Assembly: GCA_910583855.1 (NCBI GenBank)
Contig: CAJTYL010000006.1
Location: forward strand, 1-64,000
DNA length: 64,000 nt
Origin: an uncultured Christensenella sp.
Lineage (GTDB): Bacteria > Bacillota > Clostridia > Christensenellales > Borkfalkiaceae
Reading direction: 5' to 3'
A model generated the notes under the pieces. It had not been told where the DNA came from, did no database searches, and saw only the letters and a program-made list of their open reading frames with translations. The translations under genes and the position numbers were made by a program. Below, one piece after another: positions 42,198 to 50,736 of this stretch. Within the stretch, counting starts at the first letter, position 1. The number at the start of each line of letters is the position of its first letter.

Positions 42198-43280
42198 ATG
42201 TTCAAACTCAAATGTGACGACTTCCTTATCTACGACGAAGAGTCCGGCGCGTACTACATGTCGGACGAACAGAAGGTAAGGGACGAAACTGAGCGGAACA
42301 GATGGAAGAACACGGGATGGACCGTCCTTAAAGACTGGCGTCTTTACATAATGCTTGTACCTATGTTGCTTGTATATTTCCTTTGGAAGTATATGCCCAT
42401 GTACGAGCTTATGGGTTGCTTTAAGGACCCTATGACGGGCGACCAGCTCCACGTTGCAAGTTATTCCTGGACCGGTTTAAGATACTTTCAGCAGCTCTTT
42501 ACCGACGCAACGTACAGTTGGCAGTTTTGGCGCGCGTTCAGGAACACCTTCACGACGGCGTTCTACGGTCTCCTTTTCGGCTTCCCTATGCCGATAATTT
42601 TGGCGCTGTTTTTCAACGAGGTTAAATCGAACGTTGTAAGAAGCATAATGCAAGTTTGCGTTTACCTGCCCAAATTCCTCTCGACAGTTATTGTAACCTC
42701 CCTCGTGCTTATCCTTTTCAGGGGCAACGGCAACGGCGTTCAATCGGTCGGTATCGTTTCAAAGGTATTCCAGGCTTTCGGCGCAAGCGAAACGTTGGTA
42801 AACAACGGTCTCGTATACACTACGAAATATTACAGGGCGATATACATAATAACCGACTTGTGGGAGCATGCGGGTTACGACTCGATAGTGTTCTTTGCGG
42901 CGGTTATCGCGGTTTCGCCTACCTCTTACGAGGCAGCGCAGATAGACGGCGCGGGCAAGATGGCTCAGATGCGCTACGTCGTTATCCCCAGCATCCTCTC
43001 AACCGTCGTTATTATGCTTATAATGAAGATAGGCTCGCTCCTTTCCGTAGGCTACGAAAAGATTTACCTGTTGCTCGGCGAAGGTCCTGCCATTGCGGGT
43101 AAAGACGAAAACTACGAGGTTGCGCACACCGTTTCAACCCTTGCGAACGAGTGGTCAAGCAAGCAAGAGCAGAAGGCTCTCGGTACTGCGGCGGAAATGC
43201 TCAATAACCTGATCGGTATGATTTTGGTTATAGGCGCGAACAAAATCGCAAGAACGGCTTCGGACGTTTCGCTGTACTAA
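42198..43280 (+). CDS. ABC sugar transporter permease, LplB type
   Basis: 360 residues from ATG 42198 (MFKLKCDDFLIYDEE), with TGGAGGA upstream. An acidic ~45-residue cytoplasmic N-terminus, then six helices; the EAA loop is YEAAQIDGAGKMAQMRYVVIP. LplB-type permeases pair with an LplC-type partner for oligosaccharide uptake, often uronic-acid or complex plant oligomers. First gene of the importer operon, 13 bp from the next permease. Confidence 0.94.
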   Translation: MFKLKCDDFLIYDEESGAYYMSDEQKVRDETERNRWKNTGWTVLKDWRLYIMLVPMLLVYFLWKYMPMYELMGCFKDPMTGDQLHVASYSWTGLRYFQQLFTDATYSWQFWRAFRNTFTTAFYGLLFGFPMPIILALFFNEVKSNVVRSIMQVCVYLPKFLSTVIVTSLVLILFRGNGNGVQSVGIVSKVFQAFGASETLVNNGLVYTTKYYRAIYIITDLWEHAGYDSIVFFAAVIAVSPTSYEAAQIDGAGKMAQMRYVVIPSILSTVVIMLIMKIGSLLSVGYEKIYLLLGEGPAIAGKDENYEVAHTVSTLANEWSSKQEQKALGTAAEMLNNLIGMILVIGANKIARTASDVSLY

Positions 43281-43293
43281 GGGGGAGAAGGTA

Positions 43294-44214
43294 GTGAAAA
43301 GAAAAATTGAAACTTCTGAGCTTATCTTTAAAATCGTAGCTTATTTCATTCTCATAGTGTTTGCGCTTCTCTGCGTTTACCCTTTAATTTACGCGCTTTC
43401 TTCGGCGTTCAGCTCATCGTCTGCGGTGGACGGCGGTAAAGTCGTTTTATGGCCCGTCGACGTACAGGGCGAAGCTTTCCTTTCGGTTTTGCAGAACAAT
43501 ATGTTTTGGCTCAACTATTCCAATACCCTGTTCGTAACCTTCTTCGGCACGGTATGGGCGTTGGGTTATTCAATACTCGGCGCGTACGCGCTTTCCAAAA
43601 AGAGATTAATGGGCAGGCGCGGCTGGAACTTTTTCCTCGTATTCACTATGTGGTTCTCAGCAGGTATTATTCCCCAGCTCACCAACTATCAGAACACTAT
43701 AGGCATTTTCAACTCAATCGGCATAAGCGATTTAAAGTGGACGGTCGTTCTTGCAATGGGTATGAACGCGACGAACATTATTCTTTTAAGAAACTCCTTC
43801 GAGGGTATCCCTTCCGAAATAGAGGAGGCGGCAAGAATAGACGGCGCAACCGAGATGCAGGTTCTTACCAAAGTGTATATTCCTATGAGCAAGGCAACCA
43901 TTGCAACCGTCGCGCTCTTCTTCGGAATTTCCCGTTGGAACGGTTATTTCTGGTCTTACAAGGTAATGACCACTCAGCCCTATTCTTGGCCCATACAGGT
44001 CTATATCAGAGATTACATTGATAAATACACCATTATATCCGGCAAAGGAACGGAAACCGAAATAATAGAGGGATGGTCGAATCTCTATTCGTATTCGGCG
44101 GTATCCGTAGTTTATTCTATGGTCGTTTGCGCGGTAATTCCCATCCTTGCAATTTATCCCTTCATACAGAAGTATTTTGCTAAGGGCGTAAATATGGGCG
44201 GCGTAAAAGAATAA
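43294..44214 (+). CDS. ABC sugar transporter permease, LplC/YtcP type
   Basis: 306 residues from GTG 43294, with GGGGGAGAAGG upstream. Six helices; the EAA loop is EIEEAARIDGATEMQVLTKVYIP; the C-terminus FIQKYFAKGVNMGGVKE is typical of this half of the heterodimer. With the preceding permease it forms the membrane channel for oligogalacturonide uptake (substrate inferred from neighbours). A short ACGGGT-TCA-ACCCGT hairpin (~44230-44244) separates it from the binding protein. Confidence 0.94.
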   Translation: MKRKIETSELIFKIVAYFILIVFALLCVYPLIYALSSAFSSSSAVDGGKVVLWPVDVQGEAFLSVLQNNMFWLNYSNTLFVTFFGTVWALGYSILGAYALSKKRLMGRRGWNFFLVFTMWFSAGIIPQLTNYQNTIGIFNSIGISDLKWTVVLAMGMNATNIILLRNSFEGIPSEIEEAARIDGATEMQVLTKVYIPMSKATIATVALFFGISRWNGYFWSYKVMTTQPYSWPIQVYIRDYIDKYTIISGKGTETEIIEGWSNLYSYSAVSVVYSMVVCAVIPILAIYPFIQKYFAKGVNMGGVKE

Positions 44215-44271
44215 TTAATCAAGGTTTTCACGGGTTCAACCCGTTAAAAAACAAAAATAAGGAGAAAAAAG

Positions 44272-46866
44272 ATGAACAAAAACAAAAAAATCGCTATGGC
44301 GGTGGTTGCAACCGTTATGGCAGGCACTATGGCGATTCCTCTTGCGGCTTGTAATAGAGATCCCGATAAAGTGAAAGTCGACCTTTCTCAGTATGCATGG
44401 AACGTATTGAAGGAAAACGGAGATATCGATTACGAAGCTTATAAAAGAGATAGCGAAGTAACCCTCAGTATCGCAATCGGACATAACAGCGATACTACTT
44501 CGACGGCGTTTGCTTCGGGCTCTACTTATACGCTTGTTGATGGAACCACCTATCAAGGCGGCGATATGAAGCCCGCCTGGAAGCAGATGGGTAAAGACCT
44601 CAACATAACCTGGAACGACGTTTACGCGGGCAAACCTACCAACTCTAACCTTAACGATATAATTAGCGGTGACGGCAAAGTATCTTATGCGGAAACCGAT
44701 ATGTTTACGACCGACCTTTCCGTTGCGGTATCCAAGGCTAACAGCGGCACCGATATTTTGAACCTTGCCGACTACCTTGATTATATGCCCAACTTTAAGT
44801 CTTTCCTTGAAACTAACCCCATCGTTTACCTTTCCCTCTTGCAGGACGGTATGAGCACTACGGACGGCAGCGGCAAGAAGCTTTACGTTGCGCCTTACTT
44901 CGACGGTAACGACGATATCGAAAGATACTGCATCATCCGTCAGGACTGGACTGATTTGCTTCTCGGCACAACGGCAATTACGGGCGGTGAAAAGTTTACC
45001 GAAAAGTGCGCTGCAACCACCTCCGTACAGCCCTATATGATCGGAAAGGACTATATTGAAGTGGACGTTACGTCGCCCACTCCCGTAGACGGCAAATATA
45101 CGCAGGTCGGCAAAGTTTATAAGAATTACAAGAACGTAAAGGCGCAGGTTACGACGGCGGACACCGCGCTTAACACGGCGTATCTCGCCGCTTCCAACAA
45201 TACCGCTTACAGCGGCGCGACCGGTAATATAGTAGAGTTGATGAACGCTGCAATCACGTCTAATGCAAACGTAACAGGTTCCCAGCTCGTCGCGCTTTTC
45301 CGCGCTTATATCGACGCTTGCTATACTACCACGTCGGACGGCACGACTTCGTACTACACGAATCGCGCAGACCTCTTTAACGGTTACGACGCAGCTTGGG
45401 ACGTTGACGATCTCGTCGCAATGCTCCGTTGCGTAATGACCAACCAGAACACCTTGCTTTCAACCGACGACGGCATTGCAAACAGAACCCAAAGGAAGAT
45501 TTACGGCATCGTTCCCCGTACGGGCGAAAACGACAGAACTCCCGATATGGTGCGTCTTGCCTGCCAGCTTTACGGCGTGCGCGGCGGTGACTCCCGTCTT
45601 GAACATACCTATATAGACAATGCCGGCAACTTGCAGGATGCAAGAAACGACAAGGAATTCTACGTTGCTCTCGATAATATGAACAAGCTTAAAGCAGAGG
45701 GACTTGTTGCCGACTATTCGGGCATTTCAAGCTTTAAGAGCGCTACCGGCTATATCGTTGATAAAGCAGACCAAACGAAGAGTTCGGAAGCATTTATGAT
45801 GTACGACTACTGCCAGACCCAAACGCAAAACGGCTTCTATGCTCAGCAGGCAACCGGTACTACCGTACCCGACGGATATAACTTTGCGCCCGTTCTTACC
45901 CCTGTTGCAAAATGGGACGTTGACGGCAACGGAACTGTTTCCGATAGCGAATACTTCCGCTTTACCGAAAGCTGGCGTTCCACTAAGACCTCCGGTCTTG
46001 CATTGAACGGCTCGCTTGCATATGACAAAGATAAGCTCATTGCTTCTTTGCAATTCGTCGATTATCTGTATTCCGACGACGGACAAATCGTTTCCACCTT
46101 CGGACCTATGGCTACTAACGCAGAAGGTACGGGCGGTTTCTGGTACAATACGGAAGCAAGCCAAGCTGAAAAAGACGCAGGCGCATACTTCACATATAAA
46201 GGCGTAAAGTACAGCGGTTATAACTATAAAGGTAAGGTTGCGCCTACCATAACCGACAAACTCTATAAATCTTTCCAGGGTGCTTCAGGTTCGCCTACGC
46301 TTCCCGACAACGTAAGCAAAGCTAAACTCAGCTTTACCAACTATGCGCGTTTCCTTATCGGTTCAACTCTTCCCGTTGGCGTAAAGAGTCAGGCATTCGA
46401 GGATCAATTAACTTCTGAAATCGGCAAAGGCGGTTCGGCTAAGGTTGCGGCGGCGCTTTCCAATAAGACCGCAAGCGGCTACACGGTTATAAGGGGTCTT
46501 ACGCTCAACGTCAACGAGAACGATTGGTGGTACACCTGCGTTCCCACGAGTCTTCCTACTCCTCAAAGCTACGTAAGTTCTTTAACAGCTACCAATATGA
46601 CCGACCTCAGATATCTGACCGGCGAAGCAAAGAAATCCAAGGATAAAGCTTTCCTCAACATTTTCAACTCCGTTATACTTCAAGGCGTTAAAGCCGGTTC
46701 CCAGCACAAGCAGCAAGATATAACCTACGATTTCACCACGATTGACGATCTCGTAACCTATATGTCCCAAACCAAATTGGCGCAGACCCGCGAGAACGTT
46801 TACAACGAGGGTTGGAAGAACGCAAAGGCATATTGGAATTACCTTAAACCTACCAATAACGGCTAA
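44272..46866 (+). CDS. extracellular solute-binding lipoprotein (LplA-like), unusually large
   Basis: 864 residues; Lpl-type binding proteins are usually ~500-570. A signal peptide with lipobox LAAC anchors it outside the membrane. Residues ~110-220 and 400-560 match the family shape (PNFKSFLETNPIVYLSLLQDG; YCIIRQDWTDLLL; KIYGIVPRTGEN). Residues 549-560 form a canonical EF-hand loop, DVDGNGTVSDSE, suggesting bound calcium, as in alginate- and pectate-type binding proteins. Large Thr/Ala/Ser-rich insertions (e.g. residues 285-370) are not in ordinary family members. Expected ligand: oligogalacturonide. Confidence 0.92.
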   Translation: MNKNKKIAMAVVATVMAGTMAIPLAACNRDPDKVKVDLSQYAWNVLKENGDIDYEAYKRDSEVTLSIAIGHNSDTTSTAFASGSTYTLVDGTTYQGGDMKPAWKQMGKDLNITWNDVYAGKPTNSNLNDIISGDGKVSYAETDMFTTDLSVAVSKANSGTDILNLADYLDYMPNFKSFLETNPIVYLSLLQDGMSTTDGSGKKLYVAPYFDGNDDIERYCIIRQDWTDLLLGTTAITGGEKFTEKCAATTSVQPYMIGKDYIEVDVTSPTPVDGKYTQVGKVYKNYKNVKAQVTTADTALNTAYLAASNNTAYSGATGNIVELMNAAITSNANVTGSQLVALFRAYIDACYTTTSDGTTSYYTNRADLFNGYDAAWDVDDLVAMLRCVMTNQNTLLSTDDGIANRTQRKIYGIVPRTGENDRTPDMVRLACQLYGVRGGDSRLEHTYIDNAGNLQDARNDKEFYVALDNMNKLKAEGLVADYSGISSFKSATGYIVDKADQTKSSEAFMMYDYCQTQTQNGFYAQQATGTTVPDGYNFAPVLTPVAKWDVDGNGTVSDSEYFRFTESWRSTKTSGLALNGSLAYDKDKLIASLQFVDYLYSDDGQIVSTFGPMATNAEGTGGFWYNTEASQAEKDAGAYFTYKGVKYSGYNYKGKVAPTITDKLYKSFQGASGSPTLPDNVSKAKLSFTNYARFLIGSTLPVGVKSQAFEDQLTSEIGKGGSAKVAAALSNKTASGYTVIRGLTLNVNENDWWYTCVPTSLPTPQSYVSSLTATNMTDLRYLTGEAKKSKDKAFLNIFNSVILQGVKAGSQHKQQDITYDFTTIDDLVTYMSQTKLAQTRENVYNEGWKNAKAYWNYLKPTNNG

Positions 46867-46898
46867 TTCTAATCACAAACTAACAGTCTAAAGTGTTA

Positions 46899-46930
46899 AA
46901 TACGCCCGCGCCGACGGGCGCGGGCGTATT
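46899..46930 (+). terminator. GC-rich hairpin between the binding protein and downstream genes
   Basis: AATACGCCCGCGCC/GGGCGCGGGCGTATT stem (46899-46912 with 46916-46930) without a T-run. Probably a partial terminator or mRNA-end stabiliser giving more binding protein than the downstream products. Confidence 0.6.
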
Positions 46931-46954
46931 AATAACCTTCGGGGAGAATGAGAT

Positions 46955-47587
46955 ATGAAGGCTCAGATGAAATTTCAAAAGTGGATGTGCCTCGTAATGT
47001 TGATTGCGGGCGCACTGGGACTTTTGTACGCTTTCTGCTATATGACGGGTTCGCTTTCGGAGCTCGGTCAAAACATTAATCCGGGTACAACGCATACTTC
47101 CAAGTTTACCGCAAAACAGGGTTTAAACGACGCTCTTTTATACGACGATATTCAGGGCTTCAATACTCTGATGATGTATTTCGGCATAGCAATGATTTTG
47201 CTTGCGGTAGTCTTATATATCACGGCGAGCAACAAGAGGAGAAACTATTACGTTTCCAACTACGTTGCAACCGGCTTGTGCGCAGGCGGCAATATCGTTA
47301 TGTCGCTCGTATGTCTTATTATGAATGCGTCCTGGCGTAGCGAATTCCTTAAAGTGGATTTTGAGTCATGGAAAGCCTTTAACGAAAGCGGCGTAGAATT
47401 AGGACTTATCACAGAAACCCACTACGGCGATTCCACCGCCTGGTTTGACGTCGGCTTTGCCGTATACGCAATAATCATCGTAGCTTCGGTTCTGCTCGTA
47501 TTGAATTTAATTTGGAAAATAATGCTTATGAAGGGAGAAAAACAGCTCCTTTCAAACAGCGTGGTTTCAGGGGGTGAAACGGTATGA
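46955..47587 (+). CDS. membrane protein in pectin importer operon, unknown (accessory 1)
   Basis: 210 residues with four membrane helices (WMCLVMLIAGALGLLYAFCY; TLMMYFGIAMILLAVVLY; GLCAGGNIVMSLVCLIM; VYAIIIVASVLLVLNLIW). The loop after helix 1 is polar (SELGQNINPGTTHTSKF) and probably extracellular. Three similarly sized membrane proteins follow in the same operon. It overlaps the next gene by 4 bp (ATGA). No family recognised. Confidence 0.75.
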   Translation: MKAQMKFQKWMCLVMLIAGALGLLYAFCYMTGSLSELGQNINPGTTHTSKFTAKQGLNDALLYDDIQGFNTLMMYFGIAMILLAVVLYITASNKRRNYYVSNYVATGLCAGGNIVMSLVCLIMNASWRSEFLKVDFESWKAFNESGVELGLITETHYGDSTAWFDVGFAVYAIIIVASVLLVLNLIWKIMLMKGEKQLLSNSVVSGGETV

Positions 47588-48183
47588 CTCAGGAAAACAA
47601 ACCCGAAGTAATCGAAACCTCGCCCGAAACGGTTCAACCCGTTCCCGCAAAGGTTAAACAGCCCAAAAACCCCGTAGTGCAAAACGATATTATGAGGTAC
47701 AAAAAGAATAAGTTAGGCTCAAGCCTTGCCCTTCTCGGCATCGCGTTCGGCTGTCTTTATTTCCTTATCTTGTACGCTCAGGTTAAAAACAACAACTTCT
47801 ATTACACTTGGGAAATAGCTTTCGACGTTATTTATAATTTGTTCTTCCTTCTTTTCGTATTCCTTTTTTCGGAGCAGGTAAAGAATTATAACAAAAAGAT
47901 GTTCCCCTTACAGCTTTTAGTCGGGCTTTTACAGATTGCAAGAATTTTTTGGTTGCCGTTGAAGGGCATTACCAATTATAACGGCGACGTAACCGTCGTA
48001 ACTCCCGTAACGTTTGCTCTTTTGACGGCGTTCCTTGCGGCGTCCGGGGCTTGCGTAATAGCGTCCGCAATAATAGGTTTCATCCGTGCTAGATCCGTTG
48101 AAGATTTTACTAAGAAGGTTCAGGCGGGAGAAATAGATTTGGACGACGAACTTAAAGATAAAGAAACGCAGGGGGTTAAGTAA
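47584..48183 (+). CDS. membrane protein in pectin importer operon, unknown (accessory 2)
   Basis: 199 residues. A Pro/Glu/Val-rich cytoplasmic N-terminus of ~45 residues, then four helices (LGSSLALLGIAFGCLYFLIL; IAFDVIYNLFFLLFVFLF; LQLLVGLLQIARIFWLPL; FALLTAFLAASGACVIASA) and an acidic tail (EIDLDDELKDKE). The topology resembles accessory 1 and 3. Its stop abuts the ABC ATPase start. Function unknown; likely part of, or regulating, the importer. Confidence 0.75.
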   Translation: MTQENKPEVIETSPETVQPVPAKVKQPKNPVVQNDIMRYKKNKLGSSLALLGIAFGCLYFLILYAQVKNNNFYYTWEIAFDVIYNLFFLLFVFLFSEQVKNYNKKMFPLQLLVGLLQIARIFWLPLKGITNYNGDVTVVTPVTFALLTAFLAASGACVIASAIIGFIRARSVEDFTKKVQAGEIDLDDELKDKETQGVK

Positions 48184-49263
48184 ATGCCTGAAGTAAATTT
48201 GCAACATATTGACAAAATTTATGACGGCGGCGTACAGGCGGTTTACGACTTCAATCTTGACGTGGCTGACGGCGAGCTTATAGTCCTCGTAGGACCTTCG
48301 GGTTGCGGCAAGTCTACTACCCTGAGAATGGTTGCGGGGCTTGAAGACATCACCAATGGTAAACTTATTATTGACGGCAAGGACTGTACCCGTCTGCCCC
48401 CCAAGGACAGAGATATAGCAATGGTTTTCCAGAACTACGCTCTGTACGGTCATATGACTATATACGAGAACATGGCGTTTTCGCTTACGCTCCGCAAGGA
48501 GAATAAAGAGGTAATTCACCGCAAGGTTATGGCTGCGGCGGAAATCCTCGATTTGAAATCCCAGCTCAACAAAAAGCCCAAACAGCTTTCGGGCGGTCAG
48601 CGTCAGCGTGTGGCTATGGGGCGTGCAATAGTGCGTAACCCCAAGGTTTTCCTTTTCGACGAACCTCTTTCCAACCTCGACGCGAAGCTTCGCGGCTCGA
48701 TGAGAAGGGAGATACTTCTTCTGCATAAAAAACTGAACGCAACAATGATGTACGTTACCCATGACCAGACCGAAGCTTTGACTTTGGCGGACAGAATAGT
48801 ATGTATGTCAATGGGGCACGTTCAGCAGATAGGTAAACCTATCGACCTTTATGAAAGACCCGCAAACACCTTCGTTGCAACCTTTATAGGTCTTCCTCCT
48901 ATGAATATGTTCGACGGCAAGGTTGAAAAGGGACATTTCAAGTGCGACCTTTTCGACTATCCTTTAAGCGACAGGCAGAAGGAAATTTTGAAAGATTACG
49001 AAGGCAAAGAAATCGTTCTTGGCGTTCGTCCGGAAAATATCGTGCGTAACGGTCCCGTTAAACTTGCTGTAACCAATAACGAAAATTTGGGTATGAACAC
49101 CCTTGTTCACGGCAAGATAGGCGGAACCAAAATCGTCGTCTGCAAGTTTGCCGAATGGTGCAATTACGAGGAGGGCGACGAAATCAATATCGGCTTTGAC
49201 CCCGGCATGATGCACTTTTTTGAAAAGCCGGAAGGCGATTTGCCCGGTAAGGCAATAAGGTAA
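48184..49263 (+). CDS. ABC transporter ATP-binding protein, MsmK/UgpC type (second)
   Basis: 359 residues. Walker A GPSGCGKST, Q-loop FQNYALYGH, signature LSGGQRQRVAMGRA, Walker B KVFLFDEPLS, H-loop MYVTHDQTEALTL, then a TOBE-type regulatory domain (GVRPENIVRNGPVKL). Clearly related to but distinct from the 32.3 kb ATPase. It lies between importer accessory genes, so it is the best candidate to power this LplB/LplC pair. Confidence 0.95.
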   Translation: MPEVNLQHIDKIYDGGVQAVYDFNLDVADGELIVLVGPSGCGKSTTLRMVAGLEDITNGKLIIDGKDCTRLPPKDRDIAMVFQNYALYGHMTIYENMAFSLTLRKENKEVIHRKVMAAAEILDLKSQLNKKPKQLSGGQRQRVAMGRAIVRNPKVFLFDEPLSNLDAKLRGSMRREILLLHKKLNATMMYVTHDQTEALTLADRIVCMSMGHVQQIGKPIDLYERPANTFVATFIGLPPMNMFDGKVEKGHFKCDLFDYPLSDRQKEILKDYEGKEIVLGVRPENIVRNGPVKLAVTNNENLGMNTLVHGKIGGTKIVVCKFAEWCNYEEGDEINIGFDPGMMHFFEKPEGDLPGKAIR

Positions 49264-49276
49264 GGAGGGAAAAACG

Positions 49277-49942
49277 ATGGCTGAAAACGAAAACGTTGCG
49301 GTTGAAGAATTACCGGAAACACAAGTTGCCGAAGCGGTAGAACTTCCCCCGACGCCTAAGCCTTCCAAAGGTAAAATCGGCGCGGAGGTAAAGGAATGGT
49401 TCCGCAAAAGGATAGTTGCCTTAAAGCGTAAGCCCCAGAATATCGCGTTGCTGTTTTTGGCGGTAACGACGATTTACTTTATGCTTTGCCTGTTCAAAAT
49501 TTCAATTGCGATAAACGAAATTTATACGCAGGAAGGCGTTAAATCAACGATAGGCATATGCATTTTCGTAACTACGCTTTTATCGCTTTTGGTTTTGGTA
49601 AGCTTCTTGAATTCCTTTCCCAAACGCAAAAAGCCTAATATCTTTTTCATAGTGCTCGTATTCCTTATGATAGGCGCTATGATAGTTTGCGATATTATGT
49701 ATTACGTGCAGGTTGAAAATATTCTTGCCTTGCCCGAGTTACAGGACGCAACTAAAACTATTGCGCTCGTCCGTCCGGGACAGACCTACGTTCTCGTGCA
49801 TGTGATTTTGCTCGGTGTAAGCGCAGTCGTATTCGCTCTGTTGCCCGCATACAGACTTCTTATCAACAAAATCAACACCAAGGTTGAGCTCGAATCGGCA
49901 ACCGAGAATATGCAGGGTTCTATTGATATTCAGGAAGACTGA
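49277..49942 (+). CDS. membrane protein in pectin importer operon, unknown (accessory 3)
   Basis: 221 residues. Acidic, Pro-rich N-terminus (~35 residues), a basic patch (EWFRKRIVALKRKP), then four helices (IALLFLAVTTIYFMLCLF; IGICIFVTTLLSLLVLVSFL; IFFIVLVFLMIGAMIVCDIMYYVQVENI; VLVHVILLGVSAVVFALL). Topology and size match accessory 2, suggesting ancient duplication. AAGGAGGG precedes the ATG. A weak AATAACCG/CGGTTATT hairpin (~49965-49994) follows. Confidence 0.75.
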   Translation: MAENENVAVEELPETQVAEAVELPPTPKPSKGKIGAEVKEWFRKRIVALKRKPQNIALLFLAVTTIYFMLCLFKISIAINEIYTQEGVKSTIGICIFVTTLLSLLVLVSFLNSFPKRKKPNIFFIVLVFLMIGAMIVCDIMYYVQVENILALPELQDATKTIALVRPGQTYVLVHVILLGVSAVVFALLPAYRLLINKINTKVELESATENMQGSIDIQED

Positions 49943-50016
49943 TAAAATTTTTAATCCACATTCAATAACCGGCAAAACTTTTTGTCGGTTATTTTCCTAA
50001 ATGAGGAAACACGCTT

Positions 50017-50736
50017 ATGTCAAAAAAGAAAAAACCGATAAAAGAAACCACTATCGAAAATTATTACGATTTGAAGGTGGATAAGGTGGACGAGCTTGTC
50101 GCCGCGCTTAAGGACGAGACGCCCGAAACAGCGGCAAACGACCTGACTATGTTCATCTCCGACTGCACGGGGGAGGACGATCCGAAGAACTACACCCGCA
50201 GCGGTAAGAAGAAAGAATTCGACCCATACAAAACCGACTTTTTGGGCAAAATCCCCGTATGGATTAAAGCGCTTTTCGTCAAGTGGTGGTTTGCGGGCGT
50301 CGTCTGCTACTTCGTAATGTTCGGCATAGGTCAATTTATGAACGGCGACCCCCTCGACGCGCTCTTTATAACGGGCGTCGTTATGGGCTTGGTCGTGGAA
50401 ATTCTGGTCAATCCCCTGTTCAGATTTATGGAAAGGGGTAACAGGGAGTACGACCCGTATATAATGTTTCCCTTTCCGTTCAAGGCGTACTGGACGTTCT
50501 TCACCAACGTATTGTACTACGTCGTAGTCGTTTTCGTGATGTATTTCGGCTTCTACCTCGGTTTAAACGAGCTGATAAACTGTATTAAAGGAACCGAAAG
50601 CGTCATAGCGGTGGGCGTAGAGCCGTTGCTTTTCGGCACGTTCTGCGTAATATCCGATATGATTTTTATAGGCGTAAAGGACTTAATCGTCCATTTGGTT
50701 AAAAAGCGCGCAAAGGAGAAAGCCCTAAATGTTTAA
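50017..50736 (+). CDS. membrane protein upstream of GH28, unknown (accessory 4)
   Basis: 239 residues. A soluble, acidic N-terminus of ~80 residues (DLKVDKVDELVAALKDE), then four helices from residue ~88 (WWFAGVVCYFVMFGIGQFM; ALFITGVVMGLVVEILV; YWTFFTNVLYYVVVVFVMYFGF; LLFGTFCVISDMIFIGV), with the conserved-looking FMERGNREYDPYIMFPFPFKAYW between helices 2 and 3. I have seen this arrangement next to sugar importers in clostridia but cannot name the family with certainty. It overlaps the GH28 gene by 8 bp. Confidence 0.7.
   Translation: MSKKKKPIKETTIENYYDLKVDKVDELVAALKDETPETAANDLTMFISDCTGEDDPKNYTRSGKKKEFDPYKTDFLGKIPVWIKALFVKWWFAGVVCYFVMFGIGQFMNGDPLDALFITGVVMGLVVEILVNPLFRFMERGNREYDPYIMFPFPFKAYWTFFTNVLYYVVVVFVMYFGFYLGLNELINCIKGTESVIAVGVEPLLFGTFCVISDMIFIGVKDLIVHLVKKRAKEKALNV

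Noticed and set aside
47929..48762. Minus-strand frame opposite accessory 2 and the ABC ATPase
   Set aside because: Spans two well-supported genes on the other strand and has no protein-like motif.
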